A stretch of 64,000 nucleotides of DNA. Origin: BRHc4a sp049323755. Its GTDB lineage: Bacteria > Bacillota > Desulfotomaculia > Desulfotomaculales > Desulfocucumaceae. A model generated the notes under the pieces. It made no database searches, was not told the origin of the DNA, and worked only from the letters and a program-made list of their open reading frames with translations. The stretch covers positions 186,001 to 250,000 of the forward strand of contig JBMOPE010000041.1 in NCBI GenBank assembly GCA_049323755.1, in the 5' to 3' direction. A program made the position numbers and the translations under genes. Positions 40,316 to 49,733 of the stretch are shown here, in pieces (position 1 is the stretch's first letter; each line of letters starts with the position of its first letter).

Positions 40316-41872
40316 CTATATTTTAAACCGAACCGCCATTGCTTCCAATTCACGGGCCATCTTAGTCAATTCGTCAGCTGTCGCCGACACCTCTTCCATT
40401 GCTGCCGTTTGTTCCTCGGTGGTTGCCGCCACGTTCTGTACACTGGCTGATATCTGCTGCGAGGCTGCTGCCAGGTCCTGGACCTGCCTGGAGAGGCCTC
40501 CAATAGAATCGATTATCGCGCGGAAGCTTCCTCCAGTTTCGTTGATGACCTTTGCCCCTTCCCGTACCCTGGCGTTGCCGTTGTTCATAGCTGCAACCGC
40601 TCTTGCGGATTCTTCCTGAACGCCGTTTATGAGGTTGTTGATTTCTTTTGATGCGGTGGTTGATTGTTCCGCCAGTTTGCGAACCTCTTCGGCCACCACG
40701 GCAAATCCACGTCCCTGGTCGCCGGCCCTGGCTGCCTCAATGGCTGCGTTTAAGGCCAGTAAATTGGTTTGGTCCGCAATGCCGGTTATCAGTTCTATAA
40801 TTTTATTAATTTGCTCCAGTATACCGGCCAGTTCATTTAATACTGCCGACGCCTGGTTGCTGGAAACAGTAATAATTTCCATATGACTGATTACCTGATC
40901 AATCCTCTGGGAACCATCTTCTGCTTTTTGGACTGCTTCATTGGAAAAACCAGATACTTCTTGCGTATTCTGTGTCATTTGATCTACAGAGGCGGAAATT
41001 TCAGTAACGGTTGATGCGTTTTCTGTAGCTGCAGCGGCAGTTTGTACCGCCTGCCTGGACAAACCGTCGATAGCAAGTATCATTTTGGAGGAAACGTTAA
41101 TTACACCTCCGACGATTTCTTTAATATTTTCACGCATTTGATTGAATGAGCCGGCCAGTATGCCAAGTTCATCCTTTGAGTACACACCAATATTTTCTCC
41201 TGTAAAATCCCCCTTGGAGATGAGTACTGCGGACTGGGTTATTCTTTTTAACGGTAGAGTAATCATTCTGCTAATAATCAAAGCGGTTAAAAGACCCAGA
41301 AGTAATCCAATTATGGACAAAGCTATTACTATCTTATCTACTCTGTCTGTCTTAATATGTATAGTATTTTCCACTGAGGAGGCATCTTTACTTTGAAACT
41401 CCACAAGATTAATTACAGCATCATTAAATTCCCCGGATATTTTTCTGTTTTCATGCATGTACATTAATAATTCTTCGGTTTGGCCATTTTCTTTAAAAAC
41501 CAGAATCTGTTCAACATATTTGTCATAAGCGTTCATGGCCGATATAATCTTCTTTACCAGCTGTCCAGTTTCTTCCTTGTAAGATAATTTCTGTAGCTGT
41601 TCAAGATATGTGTCGGTTTCCCTGTCATAATTATTATACTCTTCCAAATGCTGCTTATCATTAATAAGTATATAGCTTTTCAAGGTTGATTCAGCCAAAG
41701 CATGAGAAATAAGAATATTTTGAGCAGTGTCCAGCAATTTTATATCTCTTCTTATGTATTGGTTAAATTCTTCCTCAACAGTGTTCAACTGTTTATATGA
41801 TATGAAGCTCAGAAGTAGAAGTATTGACAATAATACAGAAAAACCGGCAAGCAGCTTAAATCGAATTGTCAT
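40316..41872 (-). CDS. Methyl-accepting chemotaxis protein
   Basis: 518 residues. TM1 (about 7-27), a four-helix-bundle sensor region of about 155 residues, TM2 (about 183-205), HAMP, and the signalling domain with the highly conserved hairpin AIEAARAGDQGRGFAVVAEEVRKLAEQS (about 370). It senses an external or membrane signal and controls CheA. No ligand can be named. GAGGTGAAAAA lies before the ATG, the same leader as the Rrf2 gene. No other che gene is near. Confidence 0.95.
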   Translation of the reverse strand: MTIRFKLLAGFSVLLSILLLLSFISYKQLNTVEEEFNQYIRRDIKLLDTAQNILISHALAESTLKSYILINDKQHLEEYNNYDRETDTYLEQLQKLSYKEETGQLVKKIISAMNAYDKYVEQILVFKENGQTEELLMYMHENRKISGEFNDAVINLVEFQSKDASSVENTIHIKTDRVDKIVIALSIIGLLLGLLTALIISRMITLPLKRITQSAVLISKGDFTGENIGVYSKDELGILAGSFNQMRENIKEIVGGVINVSSKMILAIDGLSRQAVQTAAAATENASTVTEISASVDQMTQNTQEVSGFSNEAVQKAEDGSQRIDQVISHMEIITVSSNQASAVLNELAGILEQINKIIELITGIADQTNLLALNAAIEAARAGDQGRGFAVVAEEVRKLAEQSTTASKEINNLINGVQEESARAVAAMNNGNARVREGAKVINETGGSFRAIIDSIGGLSRQVQDLAAASQQISASVQNVAATTEEQTAAMEEVSATADELTKMARELEAMAVRFKI

Positions 41873-41950
41873 TTTTTCACCTCATAAGTTATTTTAAATG
41901 CAAAGTGTCATAATTAATGTTTTATTTATAAAATAATCTGAATGTCCAGA

Positions 41951-42388
41951 TCAGCTTATTTGTTTTCCTGCAAATCCCTTAAAGGTGTTAACCATATCTT
42001 CCAAGGTCAACGAATCCAGCGCTTCTACAATGCATTCCCGGACTCTTAGCCAAACAAGCTTTGCCGCACAGGTATCTGAACGCATGCAATCCTCAGGGCA
42101 GCTCTCATTTACACATTCCACCGGCGCGATAGGACCTTCAAGAGCCCTGACTATATCTCCAATTTTAATATTATTGGTTTGTTCTGTTAGCATATATCCG
42201 CCCATAGGTCCGCGAACGCTTTTTACAAGGCCGGCATTTTTCAATGAGTACATTAATTGCTCCAAATACCTATATGAAATCCTTTGTCTTTCAGCAATAC
42301 TTTGTAGTGTGACCGGACCTTTGTCTTGCTGGGTGGCTATGTCCAGCATGGCCCTTAAGCCGTATCGGCCTTTTGTGGTAATCTTCAT
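41951..42388 (-). CDS. Rrf2-family regulator, IscR-like (Fe-S cluster ligands present)
   Basis: 145 residues. Winged helix with the RYGLRAMLDIA and YLEQLMYSLKNAGLVKSVRGPMGGY segments of Rrf2 proteins. Three cysteines in CVNESCPEDCMRSDTC (about 93-108) match the C-x5-C-x3-C-type Fe-S cluster binding motif of IscR. It likely senses Fe-S status, but no isc/suf genes are next to it. GAGGTGAAAAA before the ATG. Same strand as the MCP gene, 78 bp apart. Confidence 0.88.
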   Translation of the reverse strand: MKITTKGRYGLRAMLDIATQQDKGPVTLQSIAERQRISYRYLEQLMYSLKNAGLVKSVRGPMGGYMLTEQTNNIKIGDIVRALEGPIAPVECVNESCPEDCMRSDTCAAKLVWLRVRECIVEALDSLTLEDMVNTFKGFAGKQIS

Positions 42389-42513
42389 TTTTTCACCTCA
42401 CATCAATGAATTATTATTGATTACCAAATTATATCAATTTATTATACTATAAATATAGTAGAGTATAAACCATTAAAAATAACCCAAATAAAAAATGCTT
42501 TTACAGGGTTATC

Positions 42514-42756
42514 GTGAAGCGTTATTGCTCCTTTCTTGGTTCAGCAGGAGGAGTACTGCTGGTCTATTTCATGAGTGTTTCGGGTTATAATTTCTACTGG
42601 CTGAAAGGGTTATGATTAGCCTGGTTAATGTTAATAGCAGGAATGGGCATGGGACTTGTTGTCGATATAATGGGCATAGCGCCCTGCCAATGCTTGTCCA
42701 ATTCAATTACTACAAAAGTTAAAGAAAAAGTAACTTTTACCAGATTATTTGAATAA
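42514..42756 (+). pseudogene. Small membrane protein with in-frame TGA
   Basis: A frame from GTG 42514 to TAA 42756 is open except for TGA at codon 34 (42613-42615). It encodes two hydrophobic helices around the TGA (VLLVYFMSVS..., LMLIAGMGMGLVV). The simplest reading is a mutated or pseudo membrane protein (TGG to TGA). Selenocysteine was considered because selD is present, but no SECIS-like hairpin follows within 40 bases. Confidence 0.4.
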
Positions 42757-42891
42757 TGTATTTTATCAGCTCAGAATGGTTTAGCGGAAAAGGGACACAC
42801 CTCCTGCGAAGGAATGTCCCAAACGTATAAAAGATGGGAGTACATCTTTACGAGGAATGTCCCATTAAATGGTTAGGTTGTGTGAGCAAGC

Positions 42892-43104
42892 ATGAGTTAT
42901 ACCATTATCAAGATCGGCAATATTAAAATAAATAGTATCCAGTCTGGGGCCTCGTTTATAATCGGCGAGCGCATCATCAACGTGCCCAGCAGCGAAATGG
43001 TGATGCAGGCGGGTCCCGGCTCCATGAACAACGGCGACGCCGACCAGATCAGCAATCCCTATAATATTTCCCACCAATCCGATGATAATTTTATTGAGCT
43101 TTAG
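42892..43104 (+). CDS. GerPA/GerPF-like spore germination protein
   Basis: 70 residues, Gly/Ser/Asn-rich: INSIQSGASFIIGE near the start and a turn-rich centre with GPGSMNNGDADQIS match the GerPA/PF family (PF10676-type) of small coat-associated proteins that let germinants through the spore coat. A second paralogue lies 80 bp downstream and a GerPC-like gene is convergent. Weak ribosome-binding site. Confidence 0.8.
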   Translation: MSYTIIKIGNIKINSIQSGASFIIGERIINVPSSEMVMQAGPGSMNNGDADQISNPYNISHQSDDNFIEL

Positions 43105-43186
43105 ATTTTTGCCGTGATTTTTTGATGAATAGCAAACTGGTTGAATTAATGGTATTGTAATATTGATTTCCCTGGAGGTGTAAGCA

Positions 43187-43411
43187 TTGATCATATTAGG
43201 TCCGGTAAAAGTAACGGCGGTACAATCAGGGGCGCAGATGATGCAAGCAGACGTAAATATAACCAATACCAGAAGTTCCATGAAAATGCAGGCAGCGGCC
43301 GGCTCTTTTAATATGGGTGACTTTCAGATTATCAATAATCAGCTAAATATCAACGGCAATACGCAATTTGACCCTGACGTGGTCGACATGCCCCAGAACG
43401 CAATTATTTAA
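43187..43411 (+). CDS. GerPA/GerPF-like spore germination protein, second
   Basis: 74 residues starting with a TTG and CTGGAGG spaced eight bases upstream. VTAVQSGAQMMQADVNIT and AAAGSFNMGDFQIINN match the GerPA/PF family. The stop overlaps the end of the convergent gerPC-like gene by 4 bp. Confidence 0.82.
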   Translation: MIILGPVKVTAVQSGAQMMQADVNITNTRSSMKMQAAAGSFNMGDFQIINNQLNINGNTQFDPDVVDMPQNAII

Positions 43412-43971
43412 TTAACCCTGTTAATCATGATTTTGGGCTTGCCCTGATTAGGATAAAAAGTGCGGGTATATTTTTTTTCTCCCAGATCCTGGGCCGCCGG
43501 CCTGGGGGACTGTTGTCCACTGCCCAGGTGCTCGTTAATGATTTGCCTTAAATTGCCAGTCTTTACCTGGTGACCGGCGCCGGGGGCGCCCGTGCCCCCG
43601 GGTTGAGCCATGCCGACCATGCTGCTGTGGGTAATTCCCACGTTCAGGGTGCCGCTGACTGTTTCCACATCGATGGATTCCACATTTAGCTCAAATTTAT
43701 CCACGTACATTCTTTCCACCGTGAAATTTTCAATACCGTCCTTGGGCGCTTCCAGGGCTGACTGAAGCTGTTGCAACTGTTCCTTGATGGCTCGCACCCC
43801 GATTTCCAGCTTGGCCAGGGACGCCTGTATATCAGTTAAAGGTTGGCAAGAATTGTCGCAACCATGACTTGACACCCTGTTTTTTTTAGAATGGCCGGGA
43901 TGTTTGCAGATATGGGTTAATTTTTGCATCAGGTACAGTAAAAGGCCGCCAGCAGGTTGGGATTTTTTCAC
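43408..43971 (-). CDS. GerPC-like spore germination protein
   Basis: 187 residues from a GTG (AAGGTGGG upstream). A coiled-coil part (about 50-85; LAKLEIGVRAIKEQLQQL) is followed by the VERMYVDKFELNVESIDVETVSGTLNVGI segment typical of GerPC-type proteins and a Pro/Gln-rich tail. It is convergent with two GerPA/PF-like genes, the usual gerP neighbourhood. Confidence 0.72.
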   Translation of the reverse strand: MKKSQPAGGLLLYLMQKLTHICKHPGHSKKNRVSSHGCDNSCQPLTDIQASLAKLEIGVRAIKEQLQQLQSALEAPKDGIENFTVERMYVDKFELNVESIDVETVSGTLNVGITHSSMVGMAQPGGTGAPGAGHQVKTGNLRQIINEHLGSGQQSPRPAAQDLGEKKYTRTFYPNQGKPKIMINRVN

Positions 43972-44037
43972 ATAATGTTCCCACCTTATTAATTATATTG
44001 CTAATGACATCATCCATACGAAAGGAAAGAATGCCGG

Positions 44038-44454
44038 ATGAACCGCGATTTTAATAACCTTGATATACAAACCGCCCGGGCTTATATGAGGGAAATGCTG
44101 GATACTTACCAGGAGGTGCTGGGCCAGAGTATTTTTAACTCCCGCAAGCGCCAGGACACTTTTAAACCTCAAGTTTCTTTACATGAGCATAATAACGAAC
44201 TGACATTGCTGGTTGAAATACCGGAATTGGATAAAAACCGGGAGGTTAGTGTGACTTTAAGAGGTAATATCTTGTACTTGCGCGGTGTAATGCAGCGGGA
44301 CGGTAAACATGTTCCTTTTAAACGGCAGGTACTTTTGCCGGCAGACAGCAAGTATACGGAAAAGTCGGCGGCTTACCAAAATGGGATATTGGAAATCCGG
44401 CTGGTCAAGGACGGTCAAGTGAAACTTCAGGAAGTTAAAGTAAGTTTTATATAA
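44038..44454 (+). CDS. Hsp20/alpha-crystallin family protein
   Basis: 138 residues. The alpha-crystallin domain runs from about residue 45 to 130 with VEIPELDKNREVSVTLRGN and LPADSKYTEKSAAYQNGILEIRL, the canonical A-x-x-x-n-G-v-L pattern at the end. Small heat-shock proteins hold unfolded proteins in the cytoplasm, or in spores. A second Hsp20 gene is convergent. ATG with AAAGGAAAG upstream. Confidence 0.85.
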   Translation: MNRDFNNLDIQTARAYMREMLDTYQEVLGQSIFNSRKRQDTFKPQVSLHEHNNELTLLVEIPELDKNREVSVTLRGNILYLRGVMQRDGKHVPFKRQVLLPADSKYTEKSAAYQNGILEIRLVKDGQVKLQEVKVSFI

Positions 44455-44465
44455 ATAGTTGGTGT

Positions 44466-44903
44466 TTACTCCACGAATTGAACTCTGATTTGCCGCTCGG
44501 ATCGAATACTGGATTTGGATAAAGTGATTTCCAGCAATCCGTGTTTGTAGACTGCCTTGGTGCCCGAGGGGTCCACCGTCACAGGCAGTATTATTTTGCG
44601 CTCGAACGAGCCGGTGGGGCGCTCATCCTGCAATAAATTAAAAGTTTGCTGGTAATCCCGGTCTACTCGACCTTTGACCAAAAGCGAGTTGTTATTGACA
44701 GCAAGATGCACATCCGAGGCACCTTTTAATCCCGGCAGCTCCAGCACCACCACCACCGTATCACCGGTTTCATAAACGTCGGCGGGAGGTTGGGAACTCG
44801 ACATTACCTCGGACATGTCCGTCCAGAAATCCTTACCCAGCGTTTCCACCAATTCTTTTTGATACTTTTTCAATATTTCTAAATTTTGATTGCGTGTGAC
44901 CAT
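44466..44903 (-). CDS. Hsp20/alpha-crystallin family protein, second
   Basis: 145 residues with alpha-crystallin domain (about 40-140): DTVVVVLELPGLKGASDVHLAVNNNSLLVKG, then LPVTVDPSGTKAVYKHGLLEITL. CAGGAGG before the ATG. It is convergent with the Hsp20 gene at 44038, 12 bp apart, and not closely similar to it. Confidence 0.9.
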   Translation of the reverse strand: MVTRNQNLEILKKYQKELVETLGKDFWTDMSEVMSSSQPPADVYETGDTVVVVLELPGLKGASDVHLAVNNNSLLVKGRVDRDYQQTFNLLQDERPTGSFERKIILPVTVDPSGTKAVYKHGLLEITLSKSSIRSERQIRVQFVE

Positions 44904-45037
44904 TGGGTATCCTCCTGTGCCTAAAATATCTATATTAAATATTTATTGGCGAATTAACGATCAAGAACTTCCGATAACCACAAACAGCTGTAGTTACAAA
45001 GGAAAAAATATCATTTCCTAAATGGAATGGAACAGTT

Positions 45038-45508
45038 TCATAACAGCCTGTCTATTTCACCAGATACTTGCGCCAAAACTTTGGGCAATGTTTTTTTTAA
45101 TACCGGGGAGAGTGGATTACCAAACCTCAAATCCAGTGGTTCCACCCCATAAATCAATAAGCCGGAGGGATACCCGCTTATTTTCCTGGCCAGCGCTATG
45201 ACGTCCGGAAATGTAAAACCATGTGCAGCCCGCCGACCGTCCGGTGGGTGCCTTATATCAGCACCGCTCAGACGGTAAATACTACCGGGCTTTCCCCCGG
45301 CTCGCAGCGCGTCTACTGCGATAACATGGCGGGAAAGGCTGATTTCTTCCCAAAAATAAAATGCCGCGGTCCCAATATCCATGACTGCTACCCCGGAGGG
45401 CCATGCTTTTTGCATAAGTATTTGCGCAGCCAGCACACCAAAACCGTCGTCGGTCATTAACAAATTGCCCAGCCCCAGCACCAAAACTTGATATCTTAAT
45501 TTGCCCAT
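45038..45508 (-). CDS. NiFe hydrogenase maturation protease (HyaD/HybD type)
   Basis: 156 residues from ATG 45508: LGLGNLLMTDDGFGV at the start contains the Asp (metal ligand), and DALRAGGKPGS near residue 68 is the second family motif. This peptidase cleaves the C-terminal extension of the hydrogenase large subunit after nickel insertion. It is divergent from the small/large subunit genes next to it, which supports the assignment. Weak ribosome-binding site; longer starts overlap the hydrogenase promoter region. Confidence 0.88.
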   Translation of the reverse strand: MGKLRYQVLVLGLGNLLMTDDGFGVLAAQILMQKAWPSGVAVMDIGTAAFYFWEEISLSRHVIAVDALRAGGKPGSIYRLSGADIRHPPDGRRAAHGFTFPDVIALARKISGYPSGLLIYGVEPLDLRFGNPLSPVLKKTLPKVLAQVSGEIDRLL

Positions 45509-45602
45509 GCTATTTAATATTCCATTTTTCACTGATAGATTCCAAGCTGGACATTTTTTTAAGGTAGAAGCATATAATACAAAAAACAAGGGAGTTTATT
45601 CC

Positions 45603-46598
45603 ATGCAACAAGAAGAATTTATTAAACTTTGCCGAAATATGTCGTTTGTCGATGATCACGCTTTGACCAAAGCCATACTGCCTGTGGTTGAAGAACATCT
45701 CGCTAATAAAAACCAAAACAAGCTGCCGGTGATCTGGATCGAGACCAACGACAGCGGTGACAATAATATAGCATTTATGAACACCACCTTTCCCTATCTG
45801 GGCCGGGTTTTCAACGAGATGATTGATTTATTGTACAGCAACACTTTTATGGCCGCCCAGGGGAAGGAAGCTCTGATGATTCTGGAACAGACCGCCACGC
45901 TGTACAGGGGAAGATTCACCCTGGTGGTGGAGGGGGCCGTACCGGTAAAAGATAACGGTCTATACAACATGATTGCCCGCACGGAAAGCCGCAACCTCAC
46001 CGCCCTGGAAGTGGTGACCTGGCTGGGCAAACTGGCCCAATATGTAGTGGCCAACGGCACCTGTGCCAGTTTCGGAGGGCCTTCTGCAGCCCGGCCCAAC
46101 ATCAGCGGCAGTGTCGGCGTCCGGGATGTACTGGACCGGGAGGTTATCAATGTGAGCGGCTGCCCCACTAATCCGGACTGGTTCGTGGGCACTCTGGCCC
46201 ACCTGCTGCTGTACGGCCGGCCGGAGCTCGATACACTTGGACGACCTACCCTGTTTTACGGTTTTACGGTGCACCGGCACTGCCAACGCCGCTCCTATTT
46301 CGATCAGGGAGATTTCGCAGCAATGCTGGGCGACATCGAGTGCATGTTTTCCCTGGGGTGCATGGGACCCCGTACCTTCGCCGACTGCCCCTACCGGCAG
46401 TGGATCAATTACGTGAACTGGCCGGTTAAGGCCAACACCCCCTGTATTGGATGCACCAACGAGGATTTCCCGGACGGGTCTACACCATTTTTCACTCCCA
46501 TACCGGAGAAAAAAGTAGACATTGGGGCGCCCGGGGTAACCCCGGCGCAACTGCCCACAAATGTTCAAATAGTTGTTAAGGGGGGCCAGGATGAGTAA
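45603..46598 (+). CDS. NiFe hydrogenase small subunit with altered proximal cluster ligands
   Basis: 331 residues, no Tat signal peptide, so cytoplasmic. The family segments ANGTCASFGGPSAA, GCPTNPDWFVGTLAHLLLYG and C-terminal medial/distal cluster motifs (HRHCQRRSYFD, ECMFSLGCMGP, DCPYRQW, CIGCT) are complete. But the N-terminal motif that normally reads GxxCxGC, ligating the proximal [4Fe-4S] cluster, is TNDSGDNN here: two of four proximal cysteines are missing. GGGAG spaced eight bases before ATG. The large subunit overlaps its stop by 8 bp. Electron transfer from the NiFe site must be altered. Confidence 0.9.
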   Translation: MQQEEFIKLCRNMSFVDDHALTKAILPVVEEHLANKNQNKLPVIWIETNDSGDNNIAFMNTTFPYLGRVFNEMIDLLYSNTFMAAQGKEALMILEQTATLYRGRFTLVVEGAVPVKDNGLYNMIARTESRNLTALEVVTWLGKLAQYVVANGTCASFGGPSAARPNISGSVGVRDVLDREVINVSGCPTNPDWFVGTLAHLLLYGRPELDTLGRPTLFYGFTVHRHCQRRSYFDQGDFAAMLGDIECMFSLGCMGPRTFADCPYRQWINYVNWPVKANTPCIGCTNEDFPDGSTPFFTPIPEKKVDIGAPGVTPAQLPTNVQIVVKGGQDE

Positions 46599-48039
46599 GC
46601 AGCGGATCATGTTCAGTCCCGTCACCCGCCTGAGCGGCCTGTTATCCATGGAGGTAATTGTTGAGCAGAGCCGGGTGGCGGAAGCCAACGCCAGCGGCAC
46701 CATGTTCCGTGGTTACGAGTGGATTATGCGGAACCGTCACGTCACCGACGCTGTCTACCTGACCCAGCGTGTTTGCGGGATCTGCTCCCTGGCCCACGGC
46801 GCCACAGCCAGTTATCTGCTGGATGAACTGTATGCCAACGAGCTGTCGGAAAACGCCCAGTATTTGCGCAATATCATGTACGGGGCGGATTTTCTGCAAA
46901 ACCATATCCGGCACTTTTACCTATTTAGTCTACCGGACTTCGTACGTATGCCCGACCACCCGCCATTTCACGGGCAAAATCTCACCGATGCCAGGCTGAA
47001 TCCCGGTGACAACCAGCGCCTGACGGGCAATTACTTCGAGGCGGTTAAAGCCGCCCAGCGCAGCCATGAAATCCTGGCCTTATTTGGCGGCAAGGCTCCC
47101 CACCAGCACAGCTTCGTCCACGGGGGAGTGGCAGTGTCCCCCACGGCGGATAATATTAACCGGGCCCTGGCTTTAATTAATAGTATCCATGCATTTGTAA
47201 AAACCAGTCTGATTCCCGATACTGAACTTATTGCCCGGGTTTACGGAGATTACTTTAAAATAGGCATCACCCCCAGGCGCTTGTTATCCTTTGGGTTGTT
47301 CAAGTTTGGCCCGCACAATGAACAATCTTTATGGAGAAACGGGGTGCTGACCGACGGACAGTTAACCGCTCCCCGGGTGGAACTGATTAAAGAGGACGTT
47401 ACCAGTTCCTGGTTCGCTGTAAATTCCGGCCCGGGTGCGGATGACCGGGAGGTAGAGCCGGCCCCCTACAAGCCGGGCGCGTATACCTGGATTAAGTCAG
47501 TCTGTTATGCGGGGCGACATTATGAAACGGGGCCGCTGGCCCGGATGATCATTAACGGTTTTTATAATGGCGGCACCTCCACTATGGACCGGATTTACGC
47601 CCGTTCCCTGGAAACACTGCTGATTACGGAATTGGTGCGGGAATGGCTCTTGAAGCTGCAGCCCGGACCTGCGCCGCTAAAACAAAATGTCGAGCCGGTA
47701 AAAAGTGAGGTTGTGACCACTACGGACGCCATGCGGGGGTCTCTTTTGCACAGCGCCCGCATTGTTAACAAACAGGTGGAGCAGTATAATATCATCACGC
47801 CCACGGTGTGGAATTTTTCGCCCAAAGACCAGTATGGCCAGCGGGGTCCGGTGGAAAGCGCTCTGGTGGGTACTTCAATACCCCGGCCCGACATGCTGGG
47901 GACTATTCTGGGCCGCATAGTGCGCTCCTACGACCCGTGTATTTCTTGCGCCACCCACGTGCTGGACGCCGGGAGAAAAGCGCAGGCGAAAGAGAAAAGA
48001 CACACCTCTCTTGAGGAGTGTGCCCAATATATATTTTAA
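46591..48039 (+). CDS. NiFe hydrogenase large subunit
   Basis: 482 residues. Both Cys pairs that bind the NiFe centre are present: RVCGICSLAHG near residue 58-68 and DPCISCATH near the C-terminus (about 450). The sequence after the latter His is a 24-residue extension that the neighbouring maturation protease should remove. The catalytic core is intact, unlike the small subunit's proximal cluster. It overlaps the small subunit gene by 8 bp (translational coupling). Group membership could not be decided by eye. Same operon, no membrane cytochrome b subunit follows. Confidence 0.92.
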   Translation: MSKQRIMFSPVTRLSGLLSMEVIVEQSRVAEANASGTMFRGYEWIMRNRHVTDAVYLTQRVCGICSLAHGATASYLLDELYANELSENAQYLRNIMYGADFLQNHIRHFYLFSLPDFVRMPDHPPFHGQNLTDARLNPGDNQRLTGNYFEAVKAAQRSHEILALFGGKAPHQHSFVHGGVAVSPTADNINRALALINSIHAFVKTSLIPDTELIARVYGDYFKIGITPRRLLSFGLFKFGPHNEQSLWRNGVLTDGQLTAPRVELIKEDVTSSWFAVNSGPGADDREVEPAPYKPGAYTWIKSVCYAGRHYETGPLARMIINGFYNGGTSTMDRIYARSLETLLITELVREWLLKLQPGPAPLKQNVEPVKSEVVTTTDAMRGSLLHSARIVNKQVEQYNIITPTVWNFSPKDQYGQRGPVESALVGTSIPRPDMLGTILGRIVRSYDPCISCATHVLDAGRKAQAKEKRHTSLEECAQYIF

Positions 48040-48169
48040 ACGAATATATTTCACTAATCCATCCGGTGGGATGTTTGACCCGACTATATAATATCGGGAT
48101 AAAGTATAACTTATAAAACATCTTAAAATAATCATTAAAACTGTTCTTTTTAATGAGTCAATTATACTA

Positions 48170-49339
48170 TCATAAGCTTGAAATATGTACCACTAAAGAT
48201 CTATCAACTTCAGTAATTGATCTTCTTCCAGAGTTAGCCATAGTAATATCTGTATCAGCAATAAGATTTCGAATTACCCTTCTAACCCCTAGCTCACCTG
48301 CTACAGCCAGTCCGTATATGTATGGACGGCCAACCAACACAGCTGATGCCCCAAGGGCACAAGCTTTGATCACATCAGCTCCACGACGGATACCACTGTC
48401 CATAAGTATAGGAGCACGTCCCTGAACTAGATCAACGACCTTGGGCAGTGCATCAAGTGCAGCCATCGCTCCGTCAAGATGCCTGCCACCGTGATTTGAA
48501 ACAATAACTCCATCGGCTCCGTGATCCAAAGCCATTTGAGCATCATCAGGGTTGAGGATTCCCTTAACCAGAATAGGAATCCTTGTATATTTAAGTAAGA
48601 ACGAGAGATCTTTCCAGGTTAAGCTGGGATTGTGAATTATTTTCGAAACCATATCAATTGCGCCTTGCGGATCTTCTTGAGGGGGTTTGGGGAGTTTGGC
48701 CAAAAAAACAGGGTCGGTAAAGAAATTGGCAACCGCCCTGTTGAGTATAACCGGGGGGTATAGATCTCTCAACTCTCTTTCCCGCCAACCGTGCTTAGGA
48801 CGATCGACAGTTAAAACTATAGCTGTATAACCTGATTCTTCAGCCCGGCGTACCATGCTTAATACTACGTCGGGATCTTTTCCCATGTATAATTGGAACC
48901 ACCGTGGGGAAAAACCCATAACGGAAGCCACCTGTTCAATAGATCTGGTGGAAAATGTACTTAAAATAAATGGAACACCTAAAGAAGCCGCCGCCCTTGC
49001 GGATGCCAGTTCTGCTTCGGGATTGTATAGTTCTTGTCTATCTGCCGGGGCAAGAAGAATAGGACTCGGGAGTTTGAGTCCAAATAAATTAACAGACAGG
49101 TTACGTTCATCTACGTCAACCATAACCTTCGGCAAAATCCTACAGAAATAAAAAGCTTCTCTGTTAGCCTGAATAGTATATTCCGCACCTGCACCACCCG
49201 CTATATAATCAAACACGCCCTTAGCTAAAACAGTACTCGCCTTTCTCTCCCATTCTTCATATGAAATTGGAAGCCTGGATGAATAGGGTATATTAACTTC
49301 TTTTTCTATCTCAGCTTGAACTTCCTGACCATAGCCCAT
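48170..49339 (-). CDS. FMN-dependent alpha-hydroxy acid dehydrogenase/oxidase (lactate oxidase-like)
   Basis: 389 residues of the FMN_dh TIM-barrel family. Motifs: YIAGGAGAEYTI near residue 45, TVDRPKHGWRERELR near residue 175, then LVKGIL, DGVIVSNHGGRHLDG with the catalytic His near residue 274, and APILMDSGIRRGADVIKAL-type near the C-terminus. Substrates are L-2-hydroxy acids such as lactate; the acceptor is not predictable. GAGGTGACG precedes the ATG. Confidence 0.9.
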   Translation of the reverse strand: MGYGQEVQAEIEKEVNIPYSSRLPISYEEWERKASTVLAKGVFDYIAGGAGAEYTIQANREAFYFCRILPKVMVDVDERNLSVNLFGLKLPSPILLAPADRQELYNPEAELASARAAASLGVPFILSTFSTRSIEQVASVMGFSPRWFQLYMGKDPDVVLSMVRRAEESGYTAIVLTVDRPKHGWRERELRDLYPPVILNRAVANFFTDPVFLAKLPKPPQEDPQGAIDMVSKIIHNPSLTWKDLSFLLKYTRIPILVKGILNPDDAQMALDHGADGVIVSNHGGRHLDGAMAALDALPKVVDLVQGRAPILMDSGIRRGADVIKACALGASAVLVGRPYIYGLAVAGELGVRRVIRNLIADTDITMANSGRRSITEVDRSLVVHISSL

Positions 49340-49698
49340 TTCAACGTCACCTCAAGATTTTTGAAATATAATATGGTGACAAGAAATGTCTTGCTACAAA
49401 AATACAAGTATTCCTAATTCTAGAAGAGAACATCATTTGGGTTTTAACGACCACTGCTTCCCGTATATCTCTTAATAATTTGCGGTCGTTTTCTTTTAGC
49501 CGATAACTTATTCCCCTACTGGTAACCGTGAGCTATATTTCCATTTAACAACAAACCATGAGGATAAATGCGGGGGATATCTTTTAGCCATAAGGATGTT
49601 TAGTTCAGTTCGTATCCATAGACGGTAACCAATATGATATAAATTACATAAATTATGGGAAGTCAGCTTTAAAGTAAATTTTAAATAGGGGGATCTAT
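49340..49698. other. Intergenic gap
   Basis: 360 bp between the divergent 2-hydroxy acid oxidase and multicopper oxidase genes; AT-rich with no coding signal or RNA that I recognise. Each gene probably has a promoter here. Confidence 0.6.
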
Positions 49699-49733
49699 AT
49701 GGTTATCACCCGGATATTCCCAATCTACCATTT

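Noticed and set aside
46591..48039. Selenocysteine in the hydrogenase large subunit (NiFeSe type)
   Set aside because: Both ligand motifs are read as Cys (RVCGIC and DPCISC), with no UGA codon.
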